This document shows positions 1 to 9,426 of a DNA stretch of 64,000 bases, piece by piece (position 1 is the stretch's first letter; every line of letters starts with the position of its first letter). Both the position numbers and the translations under genes were made by a program. The notes under the pieces are model-generated. The model did not search any database and had not been told where the DNA came from. It saw only the letters and a list, made by a program, of their open reading frames with translations. Source of the DNA: Thalassospira sp. HF15 (GTDB taxonomy: Bacteria > Pseudomonadota > Alphaproteobacteria > Rhodospirillales > Thalassospiraceae); NCBI RefSeq assembly GCF_011806525.1, contig NZ_JAAVKI010000007.1:124001-188000 (forward strand), in the 5' to 3' direction.

Positions 1-260
1 ACTTCCTTGTAATATTCCGCGTTATAAATAATACGGATTTGCCCTTCGGCATCGCCTGCCGCACAGGACTGACGAAGGTCATCGGCATTCAGATACGAGA
101 ACCAAGATGCCTTGCGTACAAGTGGATTACTGACATCACTGGTCTGTGTGAAAGTGCACCCCGCAAGGCCTGCGACGACAAGCACAGCCACGCCTGAGCG
201 CACCCATGGAGCAAAGATGTTGCTTGCACCGGCGTGAACTGGAACCCTGTTTTCAGACAT
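1..260 (-). CDS. Putative lipoprotein, truncated by the window edge
   Basis: The frame opens with ATG at 258-260 on the minus strand and runs off the left edge without a stop, so only the first 86 residues are visible. GAGG lies 7 bases upstream as a ribosome-binding site. A hydrophobic stretch at residues 24-34 ends in LAGC, a lipobox with Cys35 as the lipidated residue, so the product should be an envelope lipoprotein. The mature part reads SWFSYLNADDLRQSC and then RIIYNAEYYKE, which I do not recognise as a named family. It is divergent from the D,D-carboxypeptidase gene. No function can be assigned. Confidence 0.72.
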   Translation of the reverse strand, partial: MSENRVPVHAGASNIFAPWVRSGVAVLVVAGLAGCTFTQTSDVSNPLVRKASWFSYLNADDLRQSCAAGDAEGQIRIIYNAEYYKE

Positions 261-475
261 TCGATCCTCGATTTTTTGCCAATCTGGAGATATAAGAAGT
301 TACTTTCGCGTATAAAAATGGCCATCTCAAGGCCCGAATGACGACTGCCAAAAATTGATGCTCTTAAACATTTGTTTAAGGCTGGGATGCGACATTGAGC
401 TTATTTAGTTCTTGGGGAAACCTCAAAGCCGAGCCCGATATAATGCGTTTAATGACCCTTTCCGGGCCAACTGCA

Positions 476-1744
476 ATGGCCAAAGTTCAGTCTGTAACAC
501 GCTCACTTTGCGTGCGCGGCTTTGTTTCTGTGCTTTTGTGTCTGGTCGCAATCATCTCAGTTACCGCCGTTTTGCCGTCCGCTGCACAAGCACGGACCTA
601 TACGGCAATGATCATTGATGGCGACACCGGCGAAACACTTCATGAATATCGTCCGGACCATAAGGTCTATCCGGCCTCGCTGACCAAGATCATGACCCTT
701 TACATGGTCTTTGACGCACTCGAACGCGGCAAGGTTTCGCTTTCGACTCGCATGAAGGTTTCCAAGCGTGCCTGGGGACAGGCCCCCTCAAAGCTGGGCC
801 TGAAGCCCGGTGAAACCATCACGGTCAAGGACGCGATTCTGGCACTGGTCACAAAATCAGCCAACGACATCGCTGTCGTCGTTGCCGAACATCTTGGCGG
901 CACAGAAATCAAGTTTGCGCAGATGATGACATCCGAAGCACGCCGCCTTGGCATGTCGCGCACGACATTCCGCAATGCGTCAGGCCTGCCCAACCGCGGA
1001 CAGATGACAACCGCGCGCGACATGATCAAACTGGCTGTGGCCCTGCGCAAGAACTACGGCAGTTACTATCATTACTTTGCGACTCAGAAATTCCGCTTTG
1101 GTAACCGTACCTATGGCAACCACAACAATCTTCTGGCGTCCTATTACGGCACCGACGGGATCAAGACCGGTTATATCAATGCATCGGGCTTTAACCTTGT
1201 GGCGTCGGTGAACCGCAATGACAAACGACTTATTGGCGTTGTGTTCGGTGGCCGTACCGCGCGTACCCGCGATGCCCAGATGAAAAAGCTTCTTGATCAG
1301 GCTTATGTCAAACTGACCAAGGAAGGCGAAATTGTCGTTCCGCGCCCACGCATCAGCCCGGAAGACAAAATCCTGCCGGCCGATGCCCAGTTGCTGATCG
1401 CAAAACGCAACTCTCTCCGCGAAGCTGAACAGCCGGGCCGTATTGATACCCAGACAGTTGTAACCCGCATGAAACCGGATACACCGAACGGCTGGGGCAT
1501 CCAGGTCGGTGCATTCAGCGATCAGCGCCGCGCACAGGAAGCGGTTCTTGCCGCCGCGCGCACCGCGCCTGAGGTGCTGCGCCTGACCCGTGCTGCGGTT
1601 GAACAGCAGACCAGCGGCACCGGCATCGTGTATCGCGCGCGTCTGCTGGGCTTTGATGGTGAGAACGAGGCACGCGCCGCCTGCGCCGCACTCAAGCGCG
1701 AAAATGTGGCCTGCATCCCGGTCAATGCAGGAGATGCGGGCTAA
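476..1744 (+). CDS. dacA: Serine-type D-Ala-D-Ala carboxypeptidase (PBP5/6 family) with C-terminal SPOR domain
   Basis: A periplasmic peptidoglycan enzyme that trims the terminal D-Ala of the stem peptide. From the ATG at 476 a signal peptide ends near residue 39 (SAAQA). The three penicillin-binding motifs are present: SLTK at 68-71 (nucleophile Ser68), SAN at 128-130 and KTG at 230-232. A SPOR domain starts near residue 339 (WGIQVGAF) and runs to the end, which suggests recruitment to denuded septal glycan. The same frame opens earlier at a TTG (395) and an ATG (443). I prefer 476 because it gives a clean signal peptide and because a TATAAT-like box lies at 438-443, although no start has a strong ribosome-binding site. 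Family assignment is firm; the choice between dacA, dacC and dacF is not. Confidence 0.9.
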   Translation: MAKVQSVTRSLCVRGFVSVLLCLVAIISVTAVLPSAAQARTYTAMIIDGDTGETLHEYRPDHKVYPASLTKIMTLYMVFDALERGKVSLSTRMKVSKRAWGQAPSKLGLKPGETITVKDAILALVTKSANDIAVVVAEHLGGTEIKFAQMMTSEARRLGMSRTTFRNASGLPNRGQMTTARDMIKLAVALRKNYGSYYHYFATQKFRFGNRTYGNHNNLLASYYGTDGIKTGYINASGFNLVASVNRNDKRLIGVVFGGRTARTRDAQMKKLLDQAYVKLTKEGEIVVPRPRISPEDKILPADAQLLIAKRNSLREAEQPGRIDTQTVVTRMKPDTPNGWGIQVGAFSDQRRAQEAVLAAARTAPEVLRLTRAAVEQQTSGTGIVYRARLLGFDGENEARAACAALKRENVACIPVNAGDAG

Positions 1745-1770
1745 AAGCCGCAAGAAACAACGACAGATAC

Positions 1771-1804
1771 AAAAAGCCCGTCAGATTGATCTGACGGGCT
1801 TTTT
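1771..1804. terminator. Bidirectional intrinsic terminator between dacA and the phosphohexomutase gene
   Basis: A near-perfect hairpin with stem AAGCCCGTCAGAT / ATCTGACGGGCTT and a 4-nt loop is flanked by A5 on the left and T5 on the right, so it can act on both strands. It separates the convergent dacA (stop 1744) and phosphohexomutase (stop 1831) genes. Confidence 0.88.
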
Positions 1805-1830
1805 CGTTTTCTTGGTTAACAGGACTTGGT

Positions 1831-3246
1831 CTAGTGACCACCGCCCGGGGCAAAGAAATCGTCGGAAGACAAACCGCTTTTGTTAAGCTGATCTGTCACT
1901 TGCCCTTTCAGACGTTCCAATCCGGCCGCGTCAGCAGCCTCACAACGCGCAACGATGGCAGGTTGAGTGTTCGATGCCCGAAGCAGCCACCAGCCGTCCT
2001 TGGTGGCGACACGAACGCCATCAATGCCACTTACCTCGGCACCGGCTTCTGCCAGGCGGGCACGGACTTCCTCAATCAACGCGAACTTGCGATCATCCGG
2101 GCAGTCGATGCGGGTTTCTGGCGTATTGACGGCAATCGGCATGGCTTCACGCCATTCAGCAAGGCTTTTGCCGCTTTGAACCAGAATGCGGTAAAGACGC
2201 ACAGCAGCATAGGTTGCGTCGTCATAACCATAATAGCGCTCGGCAAAGAAGATGTGCCCGCTCATTTCACCGGCGATGGGTGCCTTTTCCTCGATCATCT
2301 TGGTTTTGATCAGGGAATGCCCGGTCTTCCACATGATGGCCTTGCCGCCAATCCGATTAACCTCATCAAACAGGGTCTGGCTTGCCTTCACATCGGCAAT
2401 GATAGAAGCACCCGGCTGACGCTGCAAAACATCCGCCGCATAGATCTGGAGTAACTGATCGCCCCACAGGACATTGCCCTTGCCGTCAATCACACCAATC
2501 CGGTCACCGTCACCATCAAAGGCAACGCCCCAGTCGGCATTGTGCTTGGCAACTGCCGCCTTGAGGTCAACAAGATTGGCTTCAACCGTCGGATCCGGGT
2601 GATGGTTCGGGAAATTGCCATCGATATCGTCAAACAACAGGTGATGCGTGCCTGGTAGTTTTGCCGTCAACTTACGGACAACATCACCGGCCGAACCATT
2701 GCCGCAATCCCAGACAATGGTCATCGGATTGGGGACATCGCAGTCAAGCTCGGCCAAAAGACGTTCGACAAAGCGATCTTCGATATCTATATCGGATGCC
2801 GTGCCCTGCCCGGTTTCGAAATCACCACTGGCTGCAATTTTTCCCAGTTCCTGAATGGCATCACCGAAGACCGACTTACCGGCATTCAGCATCTTGAAAC
2901 CATTATAGTTCGACGGGTTGTGCGACCCCGTGACCATGATACCGGCATCGGTTTTTTCGTCATACACGGTGAAATACAGCATCGGGGTCGGCCCACGACC
3001 AATACGGACCACATCGCAACCGGTCGACAGAATGCCCTCGGCAAGGGCAGCGGCCAGTTCAGGCGAACTCAGACGCCCGTCGCGGCCAAGTGCGACGCGT
3101 TTGCCGCCGGATCTGCGAACCATGGTGCCGAATGCCTTACCCAGCGCATTCGCGTCTGCGGGGTGAAGGGTTTCGCCGACAACGCCACGCACGTCATATT
3201 CGCGCAAAACAGAGCTATCAAATTGATGTCCGGCGGAATTCGTCAT
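1831..3246 (-). CDS. Phosphomannomutase/phosphoglucomutase (AlgC/PgmG type)
   Basis: A cytoplasmic alpha-D-phosphohexomutase interconverting hexose 6- and 1-phosphates (mannose and/or glucose), the entry point to GDP-mannose and UDP-glucose. The 471 residues cover all four domains: the phosphoserine loop TGSHNP at 106-111 (Ser108), the Mg-binding DGDGDR at 244-249, and a phosphate-binding loop RASNTQP near the C terminus. Length fits the bifunctional AlgC-type enzymes. It follows the UDP-glucose dehydrogenase gene by 8 bp, so co-transcription with galU and ugd is likely and supports a role in exopolysaccharide or LPS precursor supply. Substrate preference cannot be read from the sequence. Confidence 0.92.
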   Translation of the reverse strand: MTNSAGHQFDSSVLREYDVRGVVGETLHPADANALGKAFGTMVRRSGGKRVALGRDGRLSSPELAAALAEGILSTGCDVVRIGRGPTPMLYFTVYDEKTDAGIMVTGSHNPSNYNGFKMLNAGKSVFGDAIQELGKIAASGDFETGQGTASDIDIEDRFVERLLAELDCDVPNPMTIVWDCGNGSAGDVVRKLTAKLPGTHHLLFDDIDGNFPNHHPDPTVEANLVDLKAAVAKHNADWGVAFDGDGDRIGVIDGKGNVLWGDQLLQIYAADVLQRQPGASIIADVKASQTLFDEVNRIGGKAIMWKTGHSLIKTKMIEEKAPIAGEMSGHIFFAERYYGYDDATYAAVRLYRILVQSGKSLAEWREAMPIAVNTPETRIDCPDDRKFALIEEVRARLAEAGAEVSGIDGVRVATKDGWWLLRASNTQPAIVARCEAADAAGLERLKGQVTDQLNKSGLSSDDFFAPGGGH

Positions 3247-3254
3247 GATTTGGA

Positions 3255-4571
3255 TTAGCCTCCGATAGATGCACGACCGACACAGGAATAGCTGAAACCG
3301 TTCTCAGCCATCTCGCTCGGATCATAAACGTTACGCAGATCAACAACGATCGGGTGTTTCAGCCCGTCCTTGACGCGGTCAAGGTCCATACCGCGGAACT
3401 CGTTCCACTCGGTCAGGACAACCATCGCATCCGCGCCTTCAATCGTATCATAAGCGTTATCACAGTATGAGATGCCATCCAGAAGCTTTTTGGCTTCTTC
3501 CATGGCTTCGGGGTCATAGGCCTTGACCGTTGCCCCTGCCGCAATCAGGGCAGGCACGATATCAAGGCTGGGTGCATCGCGCATGTCATCGGTATTGGGT
3601 TTGAAAGCCAGACCAAGAATACCGATGGTTTTGCCCGCAACAGACCCCCCACAGGCCGAGATCACGCGATCTGCCATCGCCTTTTTACGCTTTGCGTTCA
3701 CATCGACAACCGTCTCGATGATGCGAAGCGGGCTGTCATATTCCTGTGCTGTACGCACAAGCGCAAGCGTGTCTTTCGGGAAGCAGGACCCGCCATAGCC
3801 CGGACCGGGATGCAGGAACTTCTTGCCAATTCGGCCATCAAGCCCGATGCCACGTGCGACGTCGTGGACGTCCGCCCCGACCTTTTCGCAAAGATCAGCA
3901 ATTTCGTTGATGAAGGTGATCTTGGCCGCAAGAAAGGTGTTGGCCGCATATTTGATCATTTCCGAGGTTTCACGGGTGGTAAACACAATCGGCGTTTCGA
4001 TCAGATAAAGCGGACGATAAAGATCGGACATAACTTCGCGGGCGCGTTCATCACTGGTACCAATCACCACACGATCCGGACGCATGAAATCGCCAATGGC
4101 CGATCCTTCACGCAGGAATTCAGGGTTTGAAACCACGGCAAATTCGGCATCCGGGCGCTTTTCACGAATGATGCGCTCGACCTCACGGCCTGTGCCGACT
4201 GGCACGGTCGATTTGGTGACAACAACCGTAAAGCCGTCCATCGCCTCGGCGATTTCCTCGGCCGCAGCGTAGACGTAACTCAGATCAGCGTGACCATCAC
4301 CACGACGGGTCGGGGTACCCACTGCAATAAAGACAGCGTCGGCGTCCTTGACCCCTTCCTTGAGGCTGGTAGTGAAACTCAGGCGGCCTGCCTTGACGTT
4401 ATTTTCGACCAGAACATCCAGACCGGGTTCGTAAATTGGCATGATACCGTCTTCAAGACGGGCGATTTTTTCCACATCCTTGTCGACACAAACAACGTCC
4501 GTACCGAACTCGGAAAAACAGGCACCGGAAACAAGTCCGACATATCCGGTCCCGATCATAGCTACGCGCAT
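3255..4571 (-). CDS. ugd: UDP-glucose 6-dehydrogenase
   Basis: Oxidises UDP-glucose to UDP-glucuronate with two NAD+, supplying acidic sugars for surface polysaccharide. The N-terminal Rossmann motif is GTGYVGLVSG at residues 7-16. The catalytic cysteine lies in GPGYGGSCFPKDT (Cys263), preceded by the family helix SEMIKYAANTFLAAKI. The length of 438 residues is normal for the bacterial single-subunit enzyme. It lies between galU, which makes its substrate, and the phosphohexomutase gene, which feeds GalU, so the three genes form one short pathway read on the minus strand. Its C-terminal UDP-binding domain is complete. Confidence 0.95.
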   Translation of the reverse strand: MRVAMIGTGYVGLVSGACFSEFGTDVVCVDKDVEKIARLEDGIMPIYEPGLDVLVENNVKAGRLSFTTSLKEGVKDADAVFIAVGTPTRRGDGHADLSYVYAAAEEIAEAMDGFTVVVTKSTVPVGTGREVERIIREKRPDAEFAVVSNPEFLREGSAIGDFMRPDRVVIGTSDERAREVMSDLYRPLYLIETPIVFTTRETSEMIKYAANTFLAAKITFINEIADLCEKVGADVHDVARGIGLDGRIGKKFLHPGPGYGGSCFPKDTLALVRTAQEYDSPLRIIETVVDVNAKRKKAMADRVISACGGSVAGKTIGILGLAFKPNTDDMRDAPSLDIVPALIAAGATVKAYDPEAMEEAKKLLDGISYCDNAYDTIEGADAMVVLTEWNEFRGMDLDRVKDGLKHPIVVDLRNVYDPSEMAENGFSYSCVGRASIGG

Positions 4572-4651
4572 GGAGGTTCTATCCTGGTAAGTAGGTCCCG
4601 ACCGAAACAGATCACTGGGCTATTCCGGTCGGTCAATGTTGACATAATTGG

Positions 4652-5539
4652 TTATTGCGCCGCTTCGCCTTCGGCAAATTCGTGAATGAGCTGGCGGACA
4701 TCGTCACGCATATCTTCACGGGCAAGGGCAAATGACATGGTGGCTTTCAGGAAGCCGATCTTGTTGCCGCAATCGAAACGACGGCCTTCAAAGTTATATC
4801 CATAGAACGGCACGTGACCGATCATCGCTGCCAGTGCATCGGTCAGCTGGATTTCATTGCCGGCACCGCGCGGAATGTTTTCAAGCACCTCGAAGATGCC
4901 CGGATCAAGGATATAACGACCAATGGCAGACAGGGTCGACGGGGCCTCTTCCGGTTTGGGTTTTTCAACCATGCCGCAAGCACTCACAAGGCGACCATTG
5001 CGGCCTTCGACTTCCAGAACGCCATAACGGTGAACTTCTTCGCGCGGCACATCCATTACAGCAACCATATTGCCACCCGTCCGGCCGTAGCTATCCACCA
5101 TCTGCTTCATGCAGGGAACTTCCGATTGAATAAGGTCATCGGCCAGCAGCACGACAAATGGCTCGTCGCCAACAAGTGACTTGGCACACAAAACGGCATG
5201 CCCAAGGCCCAGTGGGTTACCCTGACGGGTATAGGTTACGCGACCATGTTCCGGGATCATTTCAAGCGCCTTGGACAGCGCGTCTTCCTTGCCGCGCTCG
5301 GTCAGGATGGCTTCGAGTTCTGCGGAGCGATCAAAATGGTCCTCAATCGCGGTTTTGCCACGACCGGTGACAAAAATGAATTCTTCAATGCCTGCAGCAA
5401 TGGCTTCTTCGACAGCGTATTGAATAAGCGGCTTGTCAACGACCGGCAGCATTTCTTTTGGCATGGCCTTGGTGGCGGGCAAAAAACGGGTTCCCATACC
5501 TGCGACCGGAAAAACTGCCTTCTTGATTCTTTTTGACAT
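4652..5539 (-). CDS. galU: UTP-glucose-1-phosphate uridylyltransferase
   Basis: Makes UDP-glucose from UTP and glucose 1-phosphate in the cytoplasm. The nucleotide-binding signature GMGTRFLPATK at residues 14-24, followed by MPKEMLPVVDKPLIQY, is diagnostic for GalU. At 295 residues it is full length. It is the first gene of the galU-ugd-phosphohexomutase run, 80 bp upstream of ugd. The 113 bp upstream of it, after the J-domain gene, is where its promoter should lie, but I see no strong consensus there. Confidence 0.95.
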   Translation of the reverse strand: MSKRIKKAVFPVAGMGTRFLPATKAMPKEMLPVVDKPLIQYAVEEAIAAGIEEFIFVTGRGKTAIEDHFDRSAELEAILTERGKEDALSKALEMIPEHGRVTYTRQGNPLGLGHAVLCAKSLVGDEPFVVLLADDLIQSEVPCMKQMVDSYGRTGGNMVAVMDVPREEVHRYGVLEVEGRNGRLVSACGMVEKPKPEEAPSTLSAIGRYILDPGIFEVLENIPRGAGNEIQLTDALAAMIGHVPFYGYNFEGRRFDCGNKIGFLKATMSFALAREDMRDDVRQLIHEFAEGEAAQ

Positions 5540-5652
5540 TCAATACTTTCCTTTTTCAACCGCTGCATGCCCGTCCGTATCGGAATTGCCTGCATATATA
5601 CTTCTGCCACATTTACAGAACACGGATCAAGCAAGCGCACGCATTATCAACG

Positions 5653-6480
5653 TTAATCTTTACATAGCCGTAACAAAAGGCTTCGCGCAGCATTGATCTT
5701 TGAGGCCAGATAGTCAGATCCGCCGTGATCGGGATGAACGGCCTTGATCTGTTTCTTGTAGGCCCGGTTGATCTCTTCGCGGGTGGCATCCTGCCCCACA
5801 CCAAGGATTTTACGGGCCTCGTCGGCCGTCATGCCAGATGCGCTTGAACTCCTTTCGCCTCCGTGGCCTTGCTCGTTATAGTTGCGGTCGTTTCCTCCGT
5901 TTTGTGCCCCGTCTTCGCCATGATCTTCCTGGCGCCAGTTTTGCCATCCCGCACAATCAGGACGACGGTCAAGATAGGCCTCCAGAACCGCCCGGCTTTG
6001 GTCGGTTGCACTGCAACAGTCAACATAAAGTGACTGCAAGTCGTCAAGTCCCAAGCTGTCAAGGTCGGCCCCGGCATAGCGACCGCTGACAACACCACCG
6101 CGCATTTGCCCGCTTTCAAGATCAAGCACCATATGCAAAAACTCGGTGCGAATTTCCGAACTTGATCCCGCCCCGGCCGTTTGATTGCCAAAACTTCCCG
6201 GTTGGGCACGCTTTTGTGACGCGGAAAAGATCCTGCGAAAAATCGGCCACAGGAATCCGAACTTCATCAGTCGGACCAGAAACGGCACGGCAGCGACCAA
6301 AGCCGCCCCCATCGCCGCAATCTTGCCGGTGAGCAACAACCAACCAGCAAGCAGGATCAACACCAAGATGATCAGAAATAAGACAATTTTACGGATTTCT
6401 TTGGGCTCGGCCTCAGTCATCCAGCGGATGAAGAACCCAACACCGACAAAAACCGCGATGCCAATCAAAAACCACTGCAT
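5653..6480 (-). CDS. Membrane-anchored J-domain protein
   Basis: 275 residues starting at ATG 6478-6480. Two hydrophobic segments (about residues 3-19 and 31-52) are followed by further apolar residues, a Gly/Asn-rich linker around 180-210, and a C-terminal J domain with the HPD tripeptide in KAVHPDHGGSD. It should recruit and stimulate DnaK at the cytoplasmic face of the inner membrane. A C-terminal J domain behind membrane segments resembles the DjlA/TIM14-like layout rather than DnaJ. The start overlaps the stop of the VWA gene upstream (TGATG), which implies translational coupling. The client is unknown; the linked VWA protein is an obvious candidate. Confidence 0.82.
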   Translation of the reverse strand: MQWFLIGIAVFVGVGFFIRWMTEAEPKEIRKIVLFLIILVLILLAGWLLLTGKIAAMGAALVAAVPFLVRLMKFGFLWPIFRRIFSASQKRAQPGSFGNQTAGAGSSSEIRTEFLHMVLDLESGQMRGGVVSGRYAGADLDSLGLDDLQSLYVDCCSATDQSRAVLEAYLDRRPDCAGWQNWRQEDHGEDGAQNGGNDRNYNEQGHGGERSSSASGMTADEARKILGVGQDATREEINRAYKKQIKAVHPDHGGSDYLASKINAARSLLLRLCKD

Positions 6481-7202
6481 CAACGCGGCTTTCGCAATTG
6501 GTGACCAAGCCTGAGCACTTCCTCGGACCCGGTTTTCTGCTGATAGATCGAAAGCCCCGACTGGCCACCCACGGCATAGCTTGCCACCGCACCGAGCAAA
6601 TCACGAAGCTTGCCAGCCGCACTGGCATCAAACTGCATGAAGGCACCGCCGGTTATGCGGGCAATTTCGCCAAAGGCAAACGCTGCATCCCTGTCATGAC
6701 CCTCCTGAAACATGAATGTCTTAACCCCCTTGAGCGCCAGTTTCCCGGCGATCGGGGCCAGATGATCAGGGTTTTCTTCGATACAGTCGCCGACATAAAT
6801 CAAGGCATCGATTTTTTTATCCCCGGCTTCACGTTCGACATGGGCCAGAACCCGTTCGATCTGCGTGTGACCGGCCCGACACGTGACCTTGGTGATATAA
6901 TCGCGGAAGGATTTGGCATTGCGGCACCAGCCGCTTGATTTGCATTCCGACAGTCCGCGAAAGAACACAAGCTGCACATCAAGGGCACCAACACCGTCAA
7001 CGGCATCAAACATCTCGGCCTGAATTTCAGCGGCGTGGTCCCAGCTCGGCTGGCGACTGGCGGTTGCGTCCATGGCAAAGATCAGACGCCCCTGTGCTGG
7101 CCCGGATGAGGGTGCATGAACCGCAAGTTCGCGCGCTTTACCAAGGAAGTCTGCAACTTCTTCGGCGCCGGATGTTTCTGGAATGATGTCTTTGCGCGTC
7201 AA
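6480..7202 (-). CDS. VWA-fold protein of unknown function
   Basis: 240 residues from a TTG start at 7200-7202. The core resembles a von Willebrand A domain: the first strand RLIFAMDATASRQP carries DATAS, a DxTxS variant of the MIDAS metal site, and a later strand IDALIYVGDCIEENPDHL supplies the usual acidic loop. I see no signal peptide or membrane segment, so it is probably cytoplasmic. It contains several Cys residues (ECKSSGWC, VTCRAGH), unusual for a VWA protein. It is translationally coupled to the J-domain gene and lies 67 bp from mipZ, transcribed the same way. It could be an adaptor for a membrane or division complex; no specific function is supported. Confidence 0.72.
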   Translation of the reverse strand: MTRKDIIPETSGAEEVADFLGKARELAVHAPSSGPAQGRLIFAMDATASRQPSWDHAAEIQAEMFDAVDGVGALDVQLVFFRGLSECKSSGWCRNAKSFRDYITKVTCRAGHTQIERVLAHVEREAGDKKIDALIYVGDCIEENPDHLAPIAGKLALKGVKTFMFQEGHDRDAAFAFGEIARITGGAFMQFDASAAGKLRDLLGAVASYAVGGQSGLSIYQQKTGSEEVLRLGHQLRKPR

Positions 7203-7269
7203 TGAGACCTACCTGCTTGATAATCCGGTGGGAGAGCTTCGTAACCCACAAGATATAGGCCGGATGCCC

Positions 7270-8169
7270 TCAGATCGGCAACTCCTCGCCGTCAGCCGGT
7301 TTGAAACCGATAACTTCCAAAAGCGACCTGACTTCCTGACGCGCTGCCATATGCGACATGCTCATCGGGATACCAACGCCCTTTTCACGCAGATCGAGCA
7401 AGGTCAGACCTTTCAGGAACAGTTCGCGGTAAATCACACGCTCCCCAAAGCCTGGCGCCGGACGGAACCGGATGCGTTCGGCCAGTTTTTCGACAATTTC
7501 GGCAATGTCGCGCTTGTTGCGCGCATCAAGATGCGAAAGACGGTTGCGCATGACAATCCAGTCGATCTTGCCGCCGTCGATTGCCGCGCGACGCTTGCGC
7601 GCATCCCAGACCATCTCGGCGTAGATACTGGGCCCCTTGATATCAAGACTGTCCGGATCAATCCGGGCCAGCATATCAAGATCGATAAAGCTGTCATTGA
7701 TCGGCGTGATCAGTGTATCGGCACAGGCATGGGCCAAACGTGACAGGTAATTGTCACTGCCCGGGCAATCCATAACGATGAAGTTGCAGCTGACCACCAT
7801 TTCACCAAGGGCAGTCGTAAAGCGTTCACGCTCATCAAGCTTGGCTTCGTTGGCGTCAGGCAATTCACTGCGATAGATCGGGCGATGTTCGGGCACCGGA
7901 AGTGAAAGGCCCTTTTTTTCGTTAAAGGCATTCCGGTTTTCGACATAGCGGGTAAGCGTTCCCTGCCGGGCATCAATATCGAGCGAGCCGACCTTGAACC
8001 CCATCTTCATCAGAGAAACGATCAGGTGCATCGCCGTTGTCGATTTGCCCGATCCCCCCTTTTCGTTGCCGATCACGATTACATGGGCGCGATTGGACGG
8101 CGGTTGCTTGTCCGTTGCCGTCTGTTGGCCCGCGCTGTCCCCGTCCGCGCCGGTCTGTTGCACCGTCAT
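7270..8169 (-). CDS. mipZ: MipZ-type ParA-family ATPase, division-site positioning
   Basis: A ParA/MinD-superfamily P-loop ATPase. The deviant Walker A EKGGSGKSTT is at residues 36-45 with the signature Lys37 that makes the dimer-dependent active site, followed by SLDIDARQGTLTRYVENR, a pattern typical of MipZ rather than ParA. In Caulobacter, MipZ forms bipolar gradients through ParB and blocks FtsZ assembly away from midcell; the same role is inferred here. It has a short polar N-terminal extension of about 27 residues. There is no parB next to it. The VWA and J-domain genes follow downstream on the same strand. Confidence 0.88.
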   Translation of the reverse strand: MTVQQTGADGDSAGQQTATDKQPPSNRAHVIVIGNEKGGSGKSTTAMHLIVSLMKMGFKVGSLDIDARQGTLTRYVENRNAFNEKKGLSLPVPEHRPIYRSELPDANEAKLDERERFTTALGEMVVSCNFIVMDCPGSDNYLSRLAHACADTLITPINDSFIDLDMLARIDPDSLDIKGPSIYAEMVWDARKRRAAIDGGKIDWIVMRNRLSHLDARNKRDIAEIVEKLAERIRFRPAPGFGERVIYRELFLKGLTLLDLREKGVGIPMSMSHMAARQEVRSLLEVIGFKPADGEELPI

Positions 8170-8378
8170 GATAATATGCTCCGTATCTTCAGTCTTAGTG
8201 GCTTTGTCCCCAAGGCCAACCTCCCCAATGAGCCAGTTTACAACGAAAAATCAAGGTAAAAGCGATCTTGCTCACATGGTACAGGTTACTGCCCCCTAGC
8301 CAATCTAGAAGCACAAAGGTAAAGATAAGGGTAGCGCAACGCAAAAACGCGCCTGAAAACAAACTGAAAGGACGCAAT

Positions 8379-9398
8379 GTGAGGTATCGGGCGGCTTTGA
8401 TCGGCAGCATGTTTGCAAGCCTTCTGCTGGCAACACCACAGATCGCCAAAGCACAGCAAACCAGTGGGTTCGAGCAGATCCCGCAAGACCAAAGCCCGGT
8501 TCTGTTTGCCACATCTACCGAGGGCCAAAACAGCTTCCTGCGTCAGTATCGCGACAATAGCACGGTATTCGTCGGGCGCTGGTACGCGCCGCGCTCGGTA
8601 AGCGAATCACCAGCCGCCGCAAGCGACCTTTACCTTGAAACCGTCTATACGACCTCAGCACCCGGCTTTCGGTTCAGCACCGCCATGGCGTCCGAGCAGT
8701 TGCTTGATATGTTCGATGCCCTCAAGGGACGCAGCAGCCTGAATGGCGCGAACTTTGTTCAGGAAACCCGATATGGCAACATTGCCCTGTCGCCCTTCAC
8801 CCGCGATGGATCGCAATGCGTTTCCTTTGTCGGACAGTGGGATCCGCAAACACCCGCGCAACGCGGCAGCCGCCTGCTTGGCTATTACTGCACCCCGACA
8901 CAGGTTCAGGCGACAACTGGCAACAGCGCTCCGCTTAATGGCCTGCCAATGATTGACGCTCAGGAATTTGCCGCCCGGTTCTTTGGCCGCCTGAACCTTG
9001 AATTGCCGGAAAATTCGGCGATTGCTGCCGCGGTAGCCGGACCGGGTGATGACACTGTCCTGCAGCAGCCTGAAGGTGAAACCACACCGCCACCGATTGA
9101 CGGCATTGATATTGTTACCAACTGGCAATCGGTGCGCGGCACAGGCAAACTTCGCTTTGATCAGCCATCGGGCGAAGGCACAATGATCCTTGACGATGAC
9201 CAACGCCATTGCGAAGGCATATGGCGCCATGAAGGCGGTGCGTATCAAAGCAATACGCTGCCGTTTGGCAGTTGGTATGTCTATTGTAACGACAGCAGCT
9301 TTGCGCGCGGACATTACACCAGCGAATCACCCGCAGTTGTCACCGGCAATGGCAAGGACAATCAGGGACAGGCTGTATATTTCAGACAAGCCAACTAA
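8379..9398 (+). CDS. Secreted protein of unknown function
   Basis: 339 residues from a GTG at 8379 preceded by AAAGGA at 6-nt spacing. An earlier in-frame TTG at 8268 lacks a ribosome-binding site and would spoil the signal peptide. The first 25 residues (MRYRAALIGSMFASLLLATP, then QIAKA) form a Sec signal peptide. The mature protein has no domain I recognise. It has two parts joined by a Gln/Thr/Pro-rich linker around residues 220-240, with four cysteines after the signal (SQCVSF, YYCTPT, RHCEG, VYCND) that could form two disulfides. It lies 28 bp ahead of an FAD oxidoreductase gene on the same strand. Periplasmic or outer-membrane location is inferred. Confidence 0.7.
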   Translation: MRYRAALIGSMFASLLLATPQIAKAQQTSGFEQIPQDQSPVLFATSTEGQNSFLRQYRDNSTVFVGRWYAPRSVSESPAAASDLYLETVYTTSAPGFRFSTAMASEQLLDMFDALKGRSSLNGANFVQETRYGNIALSPFTRDGSQCVSFVGQWDPQTPAQRGSRLLGYYCTPTQVQATTGNSAPLNGLPMIDAQEFAARFFGRLNLELPENSAIAAAVAGPGDDTVLQQPEGETTPPPIDGIDIVTNWQSVRGTGKLRFDQPSGEGTMILDDDQRHCEGIWRHEGGAYQSNTLPFGSWYVYCNDSSFARGHYTSESPAVVTGNGKDNQGQAVYFRQAN

Positions 9399-9426
9399 TC
9401 GCCACCATAACCAAGATACAAATATC

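Noticed and set aside
980..1753. Open frame (257 codons) antisense to the D,D-carboxypeptidase gene
   Set aside because: The plus-strand gene has all three penicillin-binding motifs and a SPOR domain.
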